Shown here: in pieces, positions 1 to 21,810 of the stretch
Layout of the letters: each line of letters opens with the position of its first letter
Position numbering within the stretch: the first letter of the stretch is position 1
DNA from: Ursus arctos
Lineage: Eukaryota; Chordata; Mammalia; Carnivora; Ursidae
NCBI RefSeq assembly: GCF_023065955.2
Contig: NW_026623008.1
Coordinates: forward strand, 18,844,001 to 18,908,000
Direction of reading: 5' to 3'
Length of the DNA stretch: 64,000 nucleotides
The notes under the pieces: generated by a model
Databases searched by the model: none
The model's input: only the letters and a program-made list of their open reading frames with translations
What the model was told of the DNA's origin: nothing
Program-made: the position numbers and the translations under genes

Positions 1-627
1 CCTCCCTCCTCAAGGTGCTTTCTCTGGTCAGCAGACCACTCGTCTCACCAAGGCTCCAAGAAGCATGTGTAAATCCATTCATGGTGTTTTCAACCCCACA
101 TGAACCTTGACTCATCTCCTCCACCCACCCCCAATACAGTCTGGATACTTTAACGATTGCATTTTTATTGTCTATATATTATTATACGTCTCCCAAATTA
201 GTTGGTCAGATCCTTGGAGACAGGCACTCTGGCTATTTCTGTAATATGCAAATATGCACCTGTGATTTAGCATGTGAATTTGTCTGTCCTCCAACTTCCC
301 AGAAAAAAAGGAATATGGCAGACACTGTTAAGTGCCTAAACACTTATTTTTTCCCTCTTCCTTAGTAGCAGAGTCTGATTTTCACCTGAAGATACAGGCA
401 TCAATTATGAATTTCCCAGCCTCCCCTGCTGCCAGGTTTATCTAGGTGATTAGGTTCCAGCCCAGCAATAAAAATAGAATGCTGCCCTCATTAGTAATTA
501 AAATTCTCTAGTAGATACATTTTTCAAAATAAAAAAAAAAGTGGAATTAATTTTAATAATATATTTTATTTAACTCAATAGAGCCAAAACATTATCATTT
601 TAACATATAATTAAAATGTCTGAATTA

Positions 628-726
628 GGGGCGCCTGGCTGGCTCAGTCGATAGAACATCTGACTCTTGCTCTCGGGGTCATGAGTTTGAGACTGACACT
701 GAGTATAGAGATTACTTTAAAAAAAA
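628..726 (+). mobile_element. CAN-SINE (old, 3'-truncated)
   Basis: Opens GGGGCGCCTGGCTGGCTCAG, lacks the CT-rich part and ends in a short A-run. CTGAATTA occurs on both sides as a target-site duplication (TSD). Confidence 0.85.
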
Positions 727-1274
727 GAATGCTGAATTAACGAAATATTAAGTTCTTTTTTGTCCATATGAAGTCTTTGAAATCCAGTGTATATCTTATA
801 CTTCAGCCCATCTCAGTTTAGACTAGCCGTATATTTGTAATTTCAATAGCCACATGTGGCTAGAAGCTACTATAATGGACAGAGCAGCTCTAGTCATTGG
901 AACATAAGCAATTGTGTTGTACAGAACTTTCAGGGGGGGAAAAAAAGGTTTCAGGAGAGTTCTCCCTTCCTATTGCCTGGATGGTGGATGTAATGGCAGG
1001 AGCTAAAGCAGCCCCCCGAGGTCATTAGATTACCTTAGAAATGGAAGCCACACGTGGCAGAGCAAAATGATAAAAGAAGTCTGGTTCTCTGGTAACCTCG
1101 TGGAAGTACCTTATCATCTCTGTCTACCACTAGCGTTCTTTTATCTGAGTAAGAAATAAATTTTATATTGCTTAGGCCACTACTGTTTGGGGTTTTTCTG
1201 TTAATACAACTTGCCTGGATCCTAACTGATTCAGGAAGGACAGACATTATTTCCTTTCACCTTCTCGCACTTCT

Positions 1275-1480
1275 CCGAGGGAGGCAGTGAACTGGGAGTA
1301 AGAACCAGAGAGATCTCTGATCCCTTCCCAGGTCAGACTGCGTAATCTTGGGCAAGTCTGTCTTTCAGAACCTGTTTGGTCATCTGTAAAATACACACCC
1401 CCACCACCTACCTCACAGGACTGTGTGGAAACCAAAGGAACAACTGCACATTGCAAGCAGGGAACACTTAAATGCACATA
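1275..1480 (+). repeat. MIR
   Basis: Carries the MIR core (GACTGCGTAATCTTGGGCAAG) reading into CATCTGTAAAATACACAC. The surrounding 1-1270 is intron with no recognised gene. Confidence 0.7.
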
Positions 1481-1739
1481 CTCCTCCCTGGGGTGGGAAC
1501 CCATAGGTCTGGAAGGATTTCAGATGCTGAATTAACCACATACGCAACAAAGAGGCAACCACGTCCCTTTCCCTCCCTGTTCTTCAGCTTGGAATTTCTT
1601 TCTGGTGAGCAGAGTATTTATAACTGGCTTACCCAGGTCAACTGAGGTGTGAAGTCTCAATACAGATTCTTAGACCAAAAGACCGCTCTCCAAAGTCATG
1701 TGTTCACCTGCTTTCTGTACAAAATACCTGTAAGCTTAG

Positions 1740-1885
1740 GAGAGAATGTTTCTTACTTCTTTTTCCTGCTAGACTACAGTCCTTCTGAAGGCAGGGACTC
1801 TTATCTTATTCGCTACTGAGGACACAACCCCAGCACAGGCCCCAGCATATGGCAGGTACTAAATTTACTGAATAAGAGAGCAATA
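1740..1885 (+). repeat. L2 3' end
   Basis: Shows the L2 3' pattern: CTAGACTACAG, GGCAGGGACTC, and the GCACAGGCCCCAGCATATGG block leading to TACTGAATAA. Confidence 0.65.
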
Positions 1886-2099
1886 CTGAACACCATCTCC
1901 TTGCCTTGCTGGCCTCATCTCTGCATTTACTCTCCTGCCAAGGGCTACAGTTTTGTGAGTCCATGTTTGGGCTCCCCCAGTGGATGCAATTCCTTGATTT
2001 TCTCCACAGGACTCACCTTCTTCTCATGCCACGGGGCTGGCACAGGACAGGTGCTCAACAGGTATTTGCTAAAGGAATGAGAACCTAGCAAAACATAGC

Positions 2100-2760
2100 C
2101 CTTGTATTCACTTAACAAATATTCACTGGGAAACTACTACTTTCCAGGTATTGTCCTAGGCACTGAAAGAGATAGAAGACAGATATGGTCTCTGCCTTCA
2201 TGGAGCTTAGAATCCAGGAGGAAAGACAGACCTTAAAGAGTAATCACAAATGTAATTAATTCACTACAATTATATTAAGTACTGGAAAGTACAGGTTATT
2301 TTATGAAAGCATATTACTGGGAAACTTAAACTAATATAATACAGGGGTCAGGATGGGGGTCCCTAAGAAAGTCACATCCAAACTAAGACCTTGAGGGTAA
2401 TTTGGAATCAGCCAGGCAAAGATGAAGGGGTGGAGGGCAGGGGAAGAAGACAGGAGCAGAAGAGCAAATATTCCAGGCAAAGCACAGCACAGATAAAAAC
2501 TCTGAGGCAGAAAATAAAATAGTGCCTTTATGGAAGTGAAAGAAGGTCAGTTTGTCTAGAGAGCTGGAGTGGTGCAAGTAGTAAGAAACAAGGCTGGAGA
2601 CTTTGTCTGGGACCTGCATCTAGGTAAGACCATGACAAGAGCTGAAATAAATTCAAAGGGCTATTAAAAAGATTAAGTAGGGAAGTGACATTCATTCATT
2701 TATTCAACAACTATTTATTGAGCACCTGACAGGCACTGTTCTACGTGCTGAAATGACAAG
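2100..2760 (+). repeat. Ancient mammal-wide repeat (family not named)
   Basis: Carries AACAAATATTCACTGGG, CATGGAGCTTAGAATCCAGG and ATTCCAGGCAAAG blocks typical of an old dispersed repeat. A second unit begins at 2690 with TTATTCAACAACTATTTATT. Confidence 0.5.
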
Positions 2761-2790
2761 GTCATATTTGCTTCCAAAACAGATCTCCCT

Positions 2791-2990
2791 GGGGGCACCT
2801 GGGTGGTTCAGTTGGTTGGGCTCAGGTCATGATTTCAGGGTCCTGGGACTGAGCCCCACGTCGGGCTCCACATTCAGCAGGGAGTCTGCTTGAGATTCTT
2901 TTGCTCCCTCTCCCTATGCCCCTCCCCCTGCTCATGCTCTCTCTCTCTCTCTCAAATAAATGGATAAATCTTCAAAAAACAAAACAAAAG
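2791..2990 (+). mobile_element. CAN-SINE
   Basis: GGGGGCACCTGGGTGG start, CT-rich 3' part and AAATAAATGGATAAATC tail. It is followed head to tail by another SINE. AGATCTCCCT on the left and AGATCTTTCT after the pair look like a shared, decayed TSD. Confidence 0.92.
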
Positions 2991-3200
2991 GAACGCCTGG
3001 GTGGCACGGTCGGTTAAGCATCTGCCTTCAGCTCAGGTCATGATCTCAGGGTCCCGGGTTCGAGTCCTGCATCGGCATCCTTGCTCAGCGAGGAGCCTGC
3101 ATCTCCCTCTGCCTGCTCCCCCCGCCCCCGCTTATGCTCACCCTCTCTCTCTCACAAATGAATAAATAAATATTTAAAAAACCCCAAAAAACAAAAAACA
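2991..3200 (+). mobile_element. CAN-SINE (second of a tandem pair)
   Basis: GAACGCCTGGGTGGCACGG start and AAATAAATAAATATTTAAAA tail. It probably inserted into the tail of its neighbour. Confidence 0.92.
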
Positions 3201-12830
<9,630 letters not shown>

Positions 12831-13299
12831 TTGTTGGATGAAACCGCCCAAGGCCCAGGATGCGGCGCGATTCCTCCCCCTGGTGGTCTGAAGCGTCGCC
12901 GCCACCATTACAAGGCTCGAGCGGAGCGTTACTGCTTATAGTCCCGGTTAGTAACCCTCCGCCTCACCATTCCTCAAATAATTCCCGGGCGTGCCTACAA
13001 ATAGCCATGGCTTCGTTTTATTTTCAAGGAGGTGCGAGCCTTTTTTGATTTCCCCCACTCTGCGCTCTGTGAGAGTATGAAACTGATCATTCAAATTAAG
13101 CGCCCATTTTCTACCAACCCATACCTGTTGACACTTTTTTGACCTGATTTTCCATTGTCCTTCAGACACCGACGAAAACGGAGGAATCTGAGTGCTCACT
13201 GGTCACCCTCCGCGCCCCCCCACCCCAACCCTCCCTCCATCGTCACTTTGCTGCCCCTATCCTGGTTCTTAGGGACACGGTGGTGAACAAGGTACTGTT

Positions 13300-13660
13300 C
13301 CTAGCCTCGGATGAAATCACAATCTAGCGGAGGATTCCGGCGAATGAAGATTTACAACACAGTGATACGTGCTCTAATAAGGGAAACAAAGGGGGTTGTG
13401 GGAACCCTGAAAGGCACGTACGCAGGCTTCAGGGAAATGGGACCGTGTCAGCAAGGCTTCTTAGTGATCTTAGAGGGATATTAAAATTGAGACTTGAGGG
13501 AATAGGACTTAGCCAGGTGTACAGGCGTTGTGAAGAACGTCTTATATTCAGGCTGGAGCACAGCAGAGTGAGGGATGGAATGGAGGGACACCTGAGGAGG
13601 TTGGTAGAGCCACATCCTCAAGAGTCTTGTAAACTTCTGTAAGAAATTTGGATCATTCAA
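13300..13660 (+). repeat. Ancient mammal-wide repeat
   Basis: Carries ACGGTGGTGAACAAGG, a GGGTTGTGGGAACC stretch and TCAAGAGTCTTGTAAACTTC, fragments of the old dispersed family also seen at 2100 and 22330. Confidence 0.45.
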
Positions 13661-13669
13661 GAGATTTAA

Positions 13670-13726
13670 AAACTTTCAACAGCTACTGAATGAGGTCCCA
13701 ACTTCTTAACTTTGATGCAGGCTGTT
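13670..13726 (+). repeat. L2, left part of an interrupted copy
   Basis: CTACTGAATGAGGTCCCAACTTC fits L2 consensus. The repeat resumes near 14300 with TTGGCATTGGAGGTCC after an LTR insertion. Confidence 0.6.
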
Positions 13727-14300
13727 GGGGTCTGAGGACCCAGGGGCGTCCTGCCGGACTAGCCAAGAGGGTCCTTGGCTTCATGCAGGATGGAAATCAA
13801 ACTCGAGCCAGCAGGAGGTGAAAGTGGTTTATTGAGGATATAGAAACAGCAGATACAGACAGAGCTTCTGGGAGACTCAGAAAGGAAAGGAATGTGACTC
13901 TTGTCTTTGCTTGGGGTCTGGGGGATTTACTGACGATCATGGTCTGATGCACGTGTCCTCTCAGGCATCCAGGAACTGGTCAGAACAAGGACAAGGTCCA
14001 GATGTCCATCCTAAGTCACTCACTCCTTGGAGCCGGGGATCTTGGTGTTGAGATGTCTGGCACCAGTGGTCTGGAATATGGACATGATGGCTTTGCCCCG
14101 TAGTTCCTTAGATATTATCTATTGTGCTGGAAGACTCCAAAGATATCATTAACTCTTTGTCCCTTACAAGGAGGACATACATACAATAAGGCCTGTGTAG
14201 GGCGGGGGTGCAGGTCTAGCAAGAATAGAAGCCCAAAAAGGAGCAAAAGAAAAAAAACAAACATTTTTTCCCCTCATGGGGTCCCTTCGGTTTTCCTGCC
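13727..14300 (-). mobile_element. Solo ERV LTR (minus)
   Basis: Read on the minus strand this ends CTCAGACCCCAACA, with an AATAAA signal (CCTCAATAAACCAC, near 13834) in R and a U5-like stretch between. No internal retroviral sequence is attached. The right boundary and TSD are uncertain. Confidence 0.65.
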
Positions 14301-14850
14301 TCAGCTTGGCATTGGAGGTCCTCCTCAACCTGGCCCCCCACTACTTCCCCAGAAGTGTTGCTCACTCTGTCAGGGCTCTCCTGTCTTCTGCTCTGCCTCC
14401 AGCTGCCTTCACCTCCTCGCCATTCTCGAGATGTATCAGGTTTTTGTTGTTACCTGCACCCCTTTACTCATGCATGCTCTTCGCTCCACTCGGTGCTGCC
14501 CTGCCTGGTGGCCTGTCTAATCCTGTTCTTCCTGTAAAAGCCAGTTAGGCCCTCTCCCCATGAAGCTTCCCTGATTCCTCCAGTCCCAAAGAACCTCTGC
14601 CCCTCTCAAAGGCTGGGATATTTGTGTGCACCTCTCATGTGGGGGCTTACCTCACCCTGTCTTGTGCCATCTCCTAGGTGGGAGGTCTTAACGCTGCAAG
14701 AAATGGGGAGCTCTCTGAGGTCAGGTGCTGAGTCCTCCAGGGGGTCCCCACCCACCCCCATCTCACATACCCTCAAATCACAGATGTCCAGAGTCCCTGC
14801 TTTGGGCTTCTTTAGGCTCACCCCTGCTCATGACACTGTCACCACCACCA
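14301..14850 (+). repeat. L2, right part of the interrupted copy
   Basis: Shows GGCATTGGAGGTCCTCCTCA, CCTGGCCCC, TCCCCATGAAGCTTCCCTGA and further L2-like blocks. Confidence 0.6.
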
Positions 14851-14904
14851 TCCTTCCAGGAGCCACGAGAAAGTCATCAGGAAGGAGTGAGGGCAGCACC
14901 GCAC

Positions 14905-15010
14905 TGTGGTAATTAAGCCCCAGATTTAATTAAATCCGTGGTTAGTGGCAGAGGAGAATGCTCTCTCTGGCGTTAATTAATCGGTGCTCTGCGGCTGACC
15001 CAGAACACCC
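14905..15010. promoter_or_regulatory. Candidate enhancer: three TAATTA/AATTAA homeodomain cores
   Basis: AATTAAGCC, TTTAATTAAATCC and GTTAATTAATCGG occur within about 75 bp (14911-14985), just after an L2 relic, in otherwise non-repetitive DNA. Confidence 0.25.
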
Positions 15011-15569
15011 AGGACTAACCAGAGGCCCCAGTCATGAAAGGAACAACTGGGGTCATTCCTCTGTCTCCTACTCCCAGACCAAACGATGGTGGGGGTATTT
15101 GTTGGGCAACTGACTTTTCAGCTTCGCAGGGACAGGGACATCACAGCCTCCTTTACCTCCTTTGTCACTGTTAAGAAGATCTGTTTTGGGCCCAAATTTC
15201 TCTTGAAAAATAGAATGCTTGAGTTCAATTGCATGTCCTTCCAATCTAGTCTTTTTTGGGATAAACAACCCAAAGGCTAAGTTTTTAGCAAGCAGTTGCT
15301 TTTCCAGGCTTTCATCATAGATCCTGTCTTCCAACAGCCCAAGGTTCCCTTCCAGTTGGCTACCATCCCACTCCAGCCTTCTTGTTGCTAAGTTACTAAA
15401 TCGATATTTAAGTGACCGGTTTGGATCTCCTGTTCTCTCCACTACCCGCCAAAGTTGTTGGACAACACTTTTTAAAATCGAACCATAATATAGATATAAT
15501 AAAGTGTGCAAAGTCCACTACTAGTAAGTGGACAGCTTAATCTTTTTTTAAAAACATTTGATGTAGGTT

Positions 15570-15765
15570 GGGGCACCTGGGTGGCGCAGTCAGCTGGGCG
15601 TCCGAGTCTTGGTTTTGGCTGAGGTTGTGATCTCAGGGTCATGAGATTGAGCCCCAAGTCGAGCTCTGCACTCAGCTCAGAGTCTGCTTGTCCCTCGCCC
15701 TCCCCCTCTGCCCCTTCGCCCCTCACTTGCACACAAGCACACTCTCTCTCTCAAATAAATAAATA
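15570..15765 (+). mobile_element. CAN-SINE
   Basis: GGGGCACCTGGGTGGCGCAG start, CT-rich end, AAATAAATAAATA tail, running directly into a second SINE. Confidence 0.93.
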
Positions 15766-15980
15766 GGGGCGCCTGGGGGTCTCAGTTGGTTGAGCATCCA
15801 ACTCTTGGTTTCAGCTCAGGTCATGATCTCAGGCTCCTGGGATTGAGCCCCCCGGTGGAGTCGGGAATCCGTGCTCAGCAGGGAGGCTGTTTGAGAGTCT
15901 CTCTCTCCCTCTCCCTCTGCCCTTCCCTGCCCCCCCACCACTCTCTCTCTCTAAAATAAATAAATCTTTTAAAAAATATA
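15766..15980 (+). mobile_element. CAN-SINE (head to tail with previous)
   Basis: GGGGCGCCTGGGGGTCTCAG start and AAATAAATAAATC tail, inserted in the tail of the SINE at 15570. Confidence 0.92.
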
Positions 15981-16598
15981 TGTAATCATCTCTTAGTTTG
16001 AAATGTGGAACATTTCCAATATTCTGAAAGTTTGCCTCATGTCCCTTCCCTGTTTATAACCACTCATTCCCCAGAGGGAGCCACTATTTTTCTGTCGTCT
16101 TCAACTAGTTTGGGGTGAGCAACACTTCATAACTTTTGACGGTGATATTTTACGGTCAACGATCTATCACTGGATGACACCTGGGTTAATGCCACTGCAG
16201 TAAAAGACCACCGGAAACAGAGCTGTAATTGAATACTCGTTGCAGTGAGGTGAGGGAGAGCACACACAATCAGGAACTGTGGGCCATCTCAGAAAGAGGG
16301 TATCAGAAAAGACTTAGAAGTGGGACTTTTGTTAGATGATTTCAGGGAGGGTTGAAGGAAGCAGGGCTTTGCTCTGGATGGGATGCTATCCAGAAGTAGG
16401 GGTAATTCTATGACTGGAGATCTTAATTTTATCTAGAAGGAGGGAAGTTCACTAAGGTGAAAGTTGTCGTTAGTAAGAATCAATAGTCTCTTTTATTAGC
16501 CAGGATAGGGGATGGTTGGTGTTTTTTGTGGCTTGGACAATGTTCAGTGTTCATTTTGTCTATGTTCAGAGGTGATTATGGAGTGGTCCTGTTTGCAT

Positions 16599-16794
16599 CT
16601 TTTTTTTTAAGATTTTATTTATTTATTTGATAGAGCGTGTGCACGCACATGAGCACAAGCAGGGGGAGCAGCCGAAGGAGAGGAAGAAGCAGACTCCCCG
16701 CTGAGCAGGGAGCCTGATGTGGGGCTTGATCCCAGGACCCCGGATCATGAGCTGAAGGGAGCCACTTAACTGACTGAGCCACCCAGGCGCCCCG
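16599..16794 (-). mobile_element. CAN-SINE (minus)
   Basis: Begins with a T-run and AAGATTTTATTTATTTATTT, and ends GCCACCCAGGCGCCCCGG. Flanks GGTCCTGTTTGCATC and GGTCCTATGTGTATC are a decayed TSD. Confidence 0.94.
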
Positions 16795-17084
16795 GTCCTA
16801 TGTGTATCTTGATCCATCACGGATGTAGTGGCCTCACTGCTGTGGATATTCTGTGAAATTGTTGTTTCTGTTCAGCTGAGGAACACCAAAGCTCAACTGT
16901 GAGTCCCAGGCCAGCTCGTGGAGTTCAGGGGCTGCTTTCTTCTTTCTTATATACCAACATATGTTAATGTCTGCTCTGCGCTGGGTGCTGGGCGTATAGA
17001 AATTACTTGCCTTTATGTCTTCAGGGACCTCATGGCTTGTAGGGAAAACGGACAAGAGAACACATAAATACCACTGGAAAGCAC

Positions 17085-17490
17085 TATAGTTAAGGGTCTG
17101 AGCCTTGGAGATAGGCTAGGAACATTTTTTAAGATTTATTTATTCATTTGAGAGAGAGAGGGAGCAAGAGTGTGAGAGCAGAGAGAAGGGTCAGAGGCAG
17201 AATCCTCAAGCAAGCTCCCCACAGAGCGTGGAGCCTGATGCAGGGCTCGATCTCATGACCCTGAGATCATGACCTGAGCCAAAACCAAGGGTTGGGTGCT
17301 TAACCCACTGAGCTACCCAGGTGCCCTGGGTATGAACTTTAAATCCCAGCTCTGCCGCTGACTAAATGAGATCTTGGGCAGCTCCTCTTCTCTAGGCCTC
17401 AGTTTGCTCATCTGTAAACAAGGACAACAATAGCACTGACATTATAGAGTTGACACGAAGATCAAATGAGCTCACCCATGGATCACTGGT
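17085..17490 (+). repeat. MIR split by a SINE
   Basis: The MIR starts GGGTCTGAGCCTTGGAGAT, is broken by the minus SINE at 17124-17326, and resumes with AATCCCAGCTCTGCCGCTGA. Confidence 0.75.
17124..17326 (-). mobile_element. CAN-SINE (minus) inside the MIR
   Basis: T-run and AAGATTTATTTATTCATTTG start; GAGCTACCCAGGTGCCC end. Confidence 0.93.
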
Positions 17491-17806
17491 CACCTAAGTG
17501 GCTTGGATCTGATAGGGGGCAGAGGTGGGTTCAGGTTTTGTGAGGCTTGAAGCTTATACAATTTGGGGAGACCCCCTTTAAAAAAAAAAGAAAAATTTTC
17601 AATATCTTACTTTTTCAAACTTTGTAAACCGTGTGGCCATGTGAGCACATTGCTAGGTCCCCTCCCAGGGCCTCAGAAAGGACTCAAAAGCTTAACTTCA
17701 TTAGCTTCTCTACAACTCTGACCCTGGGAAGAGGCAAATTATGCAGTAGCTTCATTCTTTCCACATCACTTCCTGCAAACAAGCTCTCCCAAAATACCCT
17801 TGTCCT

Positions 17807-18706
17807 GGGGCGCCTGGGTGGCTCAGTCGTTAAGCGTTAAGAGTCTGCCTTCGTAAGGTGGTATCTCAACGTGGTTTTGATTAAAAAGTTAAAAATTGAA
17901 CTACCCTATGATCCAGCAATTGCACTACTGGGTATTTAGCCGAAAGATACAGACGTAGTGAAGAGAAGGGCCATATGCACCCCAATGTTCATAGCAGCAT
18001 TGTCCACAATAACTAAATCGTGGAAGGAGCCGAGATGCCTTTCAACAGATGACTGGATTAAGAAGATGTGGTCCATATATACAATGGAATATTATTCAGC
18101 CATCAAAAAGAATGATTTCTCAACATTTGCTGCAACATGGACGGGACTGGAGGAGATAATGCTAAGCGAAATAAGTCAAGCAGAGAAAGACAATTACCAT
18201 ACGGTTTCACTCATTTATGGAACATAAGAAGTAGGAAGATCGGTAGGAGAAGAAAGGGAAGAAGAAAGGGGGGGTAAACAGAAGGGGGAATGAACCATGA
18301 GAGACTATGGACTCTGGGAAACAAACTGAGGGCTTCAAAGGGGAGAGGGTGGGGGATTGGGATAGGCTGGTGATGGGTATTAAGGAGGACACGTATTGCA
18401 TGGTGCACTGGGTGTTATACGCAAGTAATGAATCATGGAACTTTACATCAAAAACTAGGGGTGTACTGTATGGTGACTAACATAATATAATAAAAAATAT
18501 TATTATAAAAAAAAAGAGTCTGCCTTCGGCTCAGGGCGTGATCCCGGGGTCCTGGGATGGAGCCCTGCATTGGGCTCCCTACTGGGAGCCTGCTTCTTCC
18601 TTTCCCACTCCCCCTGCTTGTGTTCCCCCTCTCGCTGGCTGTCTCTCTCTGTCAAATAAATAAATACAATCTTAAAAAAAAACAAAAACAAAAACAAAAA
18701 AACCCC
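17807..18706 (+). mobile_element. CAN-SINE split by an L1
   Basis: The 5' part is 17807-17853 and the 3' part is 18514-18706. ACCCTTGTCCTGG flanks the whole SINE as its own TSD. Confidence 0.93.
17854..18513 (+). mobile_element. LINE-1 3' end inserted in the SINE
   Basis: Carries the last part of L1 ORF2 (17958-18224, reading MEYYSAIKKN and WTGLEEIMLSE) and its 3'UTR with an A-tail. It is 5'-truncated. The exact 15-bp TSD AAGAGTCTGCCTTCG lies at 17839-17853 and 18514-18528. The first about 40 bp resemble a different part of L1, suggesting an internal rearrangement. Confidence 0.95.
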
Positions 18707-18949
18707 ACCCTTGTCCTGGCTGAAATCTGCTCAAGTACTCTTAGTTCTTTCTTGTCTTATAGCCTGGCAGTTAGTGGGCTAGTGTCTGAGGACTTGAAGG
18801 GTCCTGCTCGGAATATAGCTACACTTACTCTTTTCAGCATTGGGCCCCAGCTGGAGTCCAGATGAATCCAGCTGGGTCTAACGTCCTGTTAACAGATAGA
18901 GGATGTGCTTAATAAAGGTCAAGAATAGTAACTGCCTTCTCTCTTATTG

Positions 18950-19143
18950 TTTTTTTTAAAGATTTTATTTATTCATTTGACAGAGAGAGACAGCCATCGA
19001 GAGAGGGAACACAAGCAGGGGGGTAGGAGAGGAAGAAGCAGGCTCCCAGCGGGGGATCCCAATGTGGGGCTCGATCCCAGGACTCTAGGATCACACCCTG
19101 AGCCGAAGACAGATGTTTAACGACTGAGCCACCCAGGCGCCCC
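18950..19143 (-). mobile_element. CAN-SINE (minus)
   Basis: T-run and AAAGATTTTATTTATTCATT start; GAGCCACCCAGGCGCCCC end. Confidence 0.94.
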
Positions 19144-21184
19144 TCTATTATTGTTAATATAATGATTCTTCCATTCAAAAAAATATTGAGCCCCTAGTAT
19201 GTCCCAGGTGGTGTGCTCAGCACTGGAGATCAAGTGGTGAATCGAGAAATTAATTTCCTACTCACATGGTGCTTTCATTCTAGTGGAGAAAGACAGATAA
19301 TGTACACACGTAGAACCAAGATAATTACATGCTATGTCAAGTGCTCTACAAGAAACAGACAGGATGCTTTGATGGAGAATAATGGTCTGGGAAGGATTCT
19401 ATGAAGAGCTGGCATTTGTGGGGAGCCCAACCATACCTACCATTTCTCGACTGTCTACTCTGTGTCAGACAAGTCGTTAGGACTTTCAAATAGTTCACGT
19501 CATTTAATCCCCCTGGGAAGTATGTCATAGTCTTCCTGCTTTTCAGACAAAAAACAAAAAAACAAAAAACAGAGGCTCAAAAAAGGTAATAGGAGTGTGG
19601 ATACCTGCCTCTTTCCCCTCATCCCTTCTCTGAGGTCCCGTGCCAGTGTGGTACTTTCCAGCATGCTGAGGGCCCATCCACTCAAGCTCTTCCTTCTGCC
19701 TGCTTCCTTGCCCCAGGGGCTCTCTTGGGCATCTATGAACCAGGAAGGGCCAGAGGGTGCCACATCTGGCACCCTAAGGGCAACCCTCACCCATCCTGAG
19801 CCAAGATGATTTTGAGGTGCATTTCACACTGTCTCTCAGAGAGTCCCCAGGGGACTGAACCCAGTGGCTCCCATGAATGTGCCCCACCTGTATTAGCTCT
19901 TCTCCCCAACTCACCTTCTCCATGCCTTTACTTCTGCTTCTTGAAATCACTTCCCCTAGACTATAAGCACCTAAGTCCCGGGGGCTGCTTTTGAGGGGAC
20001 TCAAGCTAAGACAGAGCCTAAGTGATTCACCCAAGGCCACCCAACCAAGTGGCAGAACTGGAATTTGAATCCACATTCGCATGTGTCACATTCCACAATC
20101 TTAAACACTATACCAGGGGACAATGAGCCTGAAGATGGAGCCCAAGCCCCTTTAGCCCCACCCCACGCCTTTCCCATCCTGACCTTCCCTGCTCCTGTCC
20201 AGTCTCCTCATTGTCAACCACCTCTTGCTCCGGGCACAGCAGACTGCTCGGGGACATCACATTCTCCAGTCCGGCCATGCCCTGTCACCCTCCATGCCTT
20301 TGCAAGTGCTGTGCCCTCTGCCCCAGCTACCCACTGTGGTCCATCTAATGTTACCTTCACCCATTCCTGTGCCTCTCACCTGATGAACTCCAGTTGCAAG
20401 AGTCCAGCACTGACAAGAATCACATTTGTTCCAAGTACTTGGCATACTCGATCTCATTGCATCGACACGAGAATTCTGAGAGGTCAGTAGTGTCATTCTC
20501 AGTTTGCAGGTCAGGAAACAGGGTTCACAGAGGCCGGGTGATTTACCCAAGGTCTTACAGTTAATGACGGGCAAAGCCAGGACCAAAACCCAGATCTAGC
20601 TGTTCTGCTACTATACCTGGTACCTGGCTGAAGAGAAGGGGCAGGCACTGGGGTCTCCGAGGTTGTTCCGACATTTCCCCTCTGTCAGACCTAACTCTAC
20701 AGCTAAGGGGACAACTCCCAAGGCAGTCCCTAGAGCGCTGGCTGAGAGGCGCAGGGACTATGGAACTCAAAGGAAGGAGGCCAGGCTGAGGGGGTTTCCT
20801 GCAAAGGAAGGGTCTGGGCATCTTGCCCACCCCCACCTGGGGAGGGGGAGACCTGGTGAAGGCATTAGCCTTTCAATTTCCTGGCTCCTTCTATGCTTTC
20901 AGGAGTTTACTTGGCCTTGGCAATGGCCTACTTCCCAGAATCTCTCATCAAAAATGGTCCTTGGAGACTAGGCCAGTTCAGGGATGCCCAGAGGCCAAGA
21001 AGGTCCTGAATCCCCACTCTCAATCTTTTCTTCCTGGCCCCCAGCCTTGTTATCATCAAGCCCATCAAATGTCTGGTAAAGGCTGGCCAGCCTGCAGAAC
21101 ATGAGATGGCCTGGTGGGTACCAAGTTCTTGGCAGGTTTGGGAAAATGGGAGTGCATACAGGTGGAACCCTTACTCACATAACT
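19144..21184. other. Intergenic: old repeats, no gene seen
   Basis: 19180-19400 is part of an ancient repeat. 20000-20110 and 20470-20600 look like MIR (minus), and 20160-20440 like L2 (plus). The rest is unique. Confidence 0.5.
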
Positions 21185-21655
21185 AATGCCACATCAGTCC
21201 CTGCTCAAAATTCTTCTAGGACTGTTTTCAGCCTCCATGACTAAGCCCAGCATCCTCAGCAGAAAGCCCAGAAGCCCTTCAAGATCTGAGTCAACTTCCT
21301 TCAGGCAGTCAGATTCATGCTTCCTTCTGCAAAGGGACTGCCTGGTCCCTACACACGCGTGTGCTCCATGTGATTTATGCTGTTTCTATTTGTGCCCGCT
21401 GCGCCATTCCCGTCTGCTTCCTGTCCAGTCTTCAAAAACCCAGCAGAGATGGCACTTCCTCTGGGGGATCCTGGTTGAATCCCCCTGTGCTCTTCGGTGC
21501 TTCCCAAACACATATCAACATCCCTGTGACAGGTCGGCCTCCCCACACAGCCATGGGCTCCTCGAGGACAAGGATGTCATCTTATTCCTCTCTGTGGGCC
21601 TAGCATGGTGCCTGGCACAGTGGGTGTTGGTTAAGAGGATGAGTGAATGAGTAAG
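21185..21655 (+). repeat. L2
   Basis: Long L2 segment: ACTAAGCCCAGCATCC, CCAGCAGAGATGGCACTTCC, CTAGCATGGTGCCTGGCACA and GGATGAGTGAATGAGT. Confidence 0.7.
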
Positions 21656-21810
21656 AGACACCCAGAGCAGGGGGTTGGAAACATGAATGACTTCGGGGTC
21701 CAAGCAAGCCAAGTGAGTTGGTGTAAGATGCTGGGGAGGGGGAGCATGGTGGCAAACTAGACAGAGTGATTTGCCTAAAGGAATTTGAATTCCATGAAAG
21801 AAAATAGGAG

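Noticed and set aside
17958..18227. 89-aa frame that looks like a real protein
   Set aside because: It is the end of L1 ORF2 within a 5'-truncated LINE, not a host gene.
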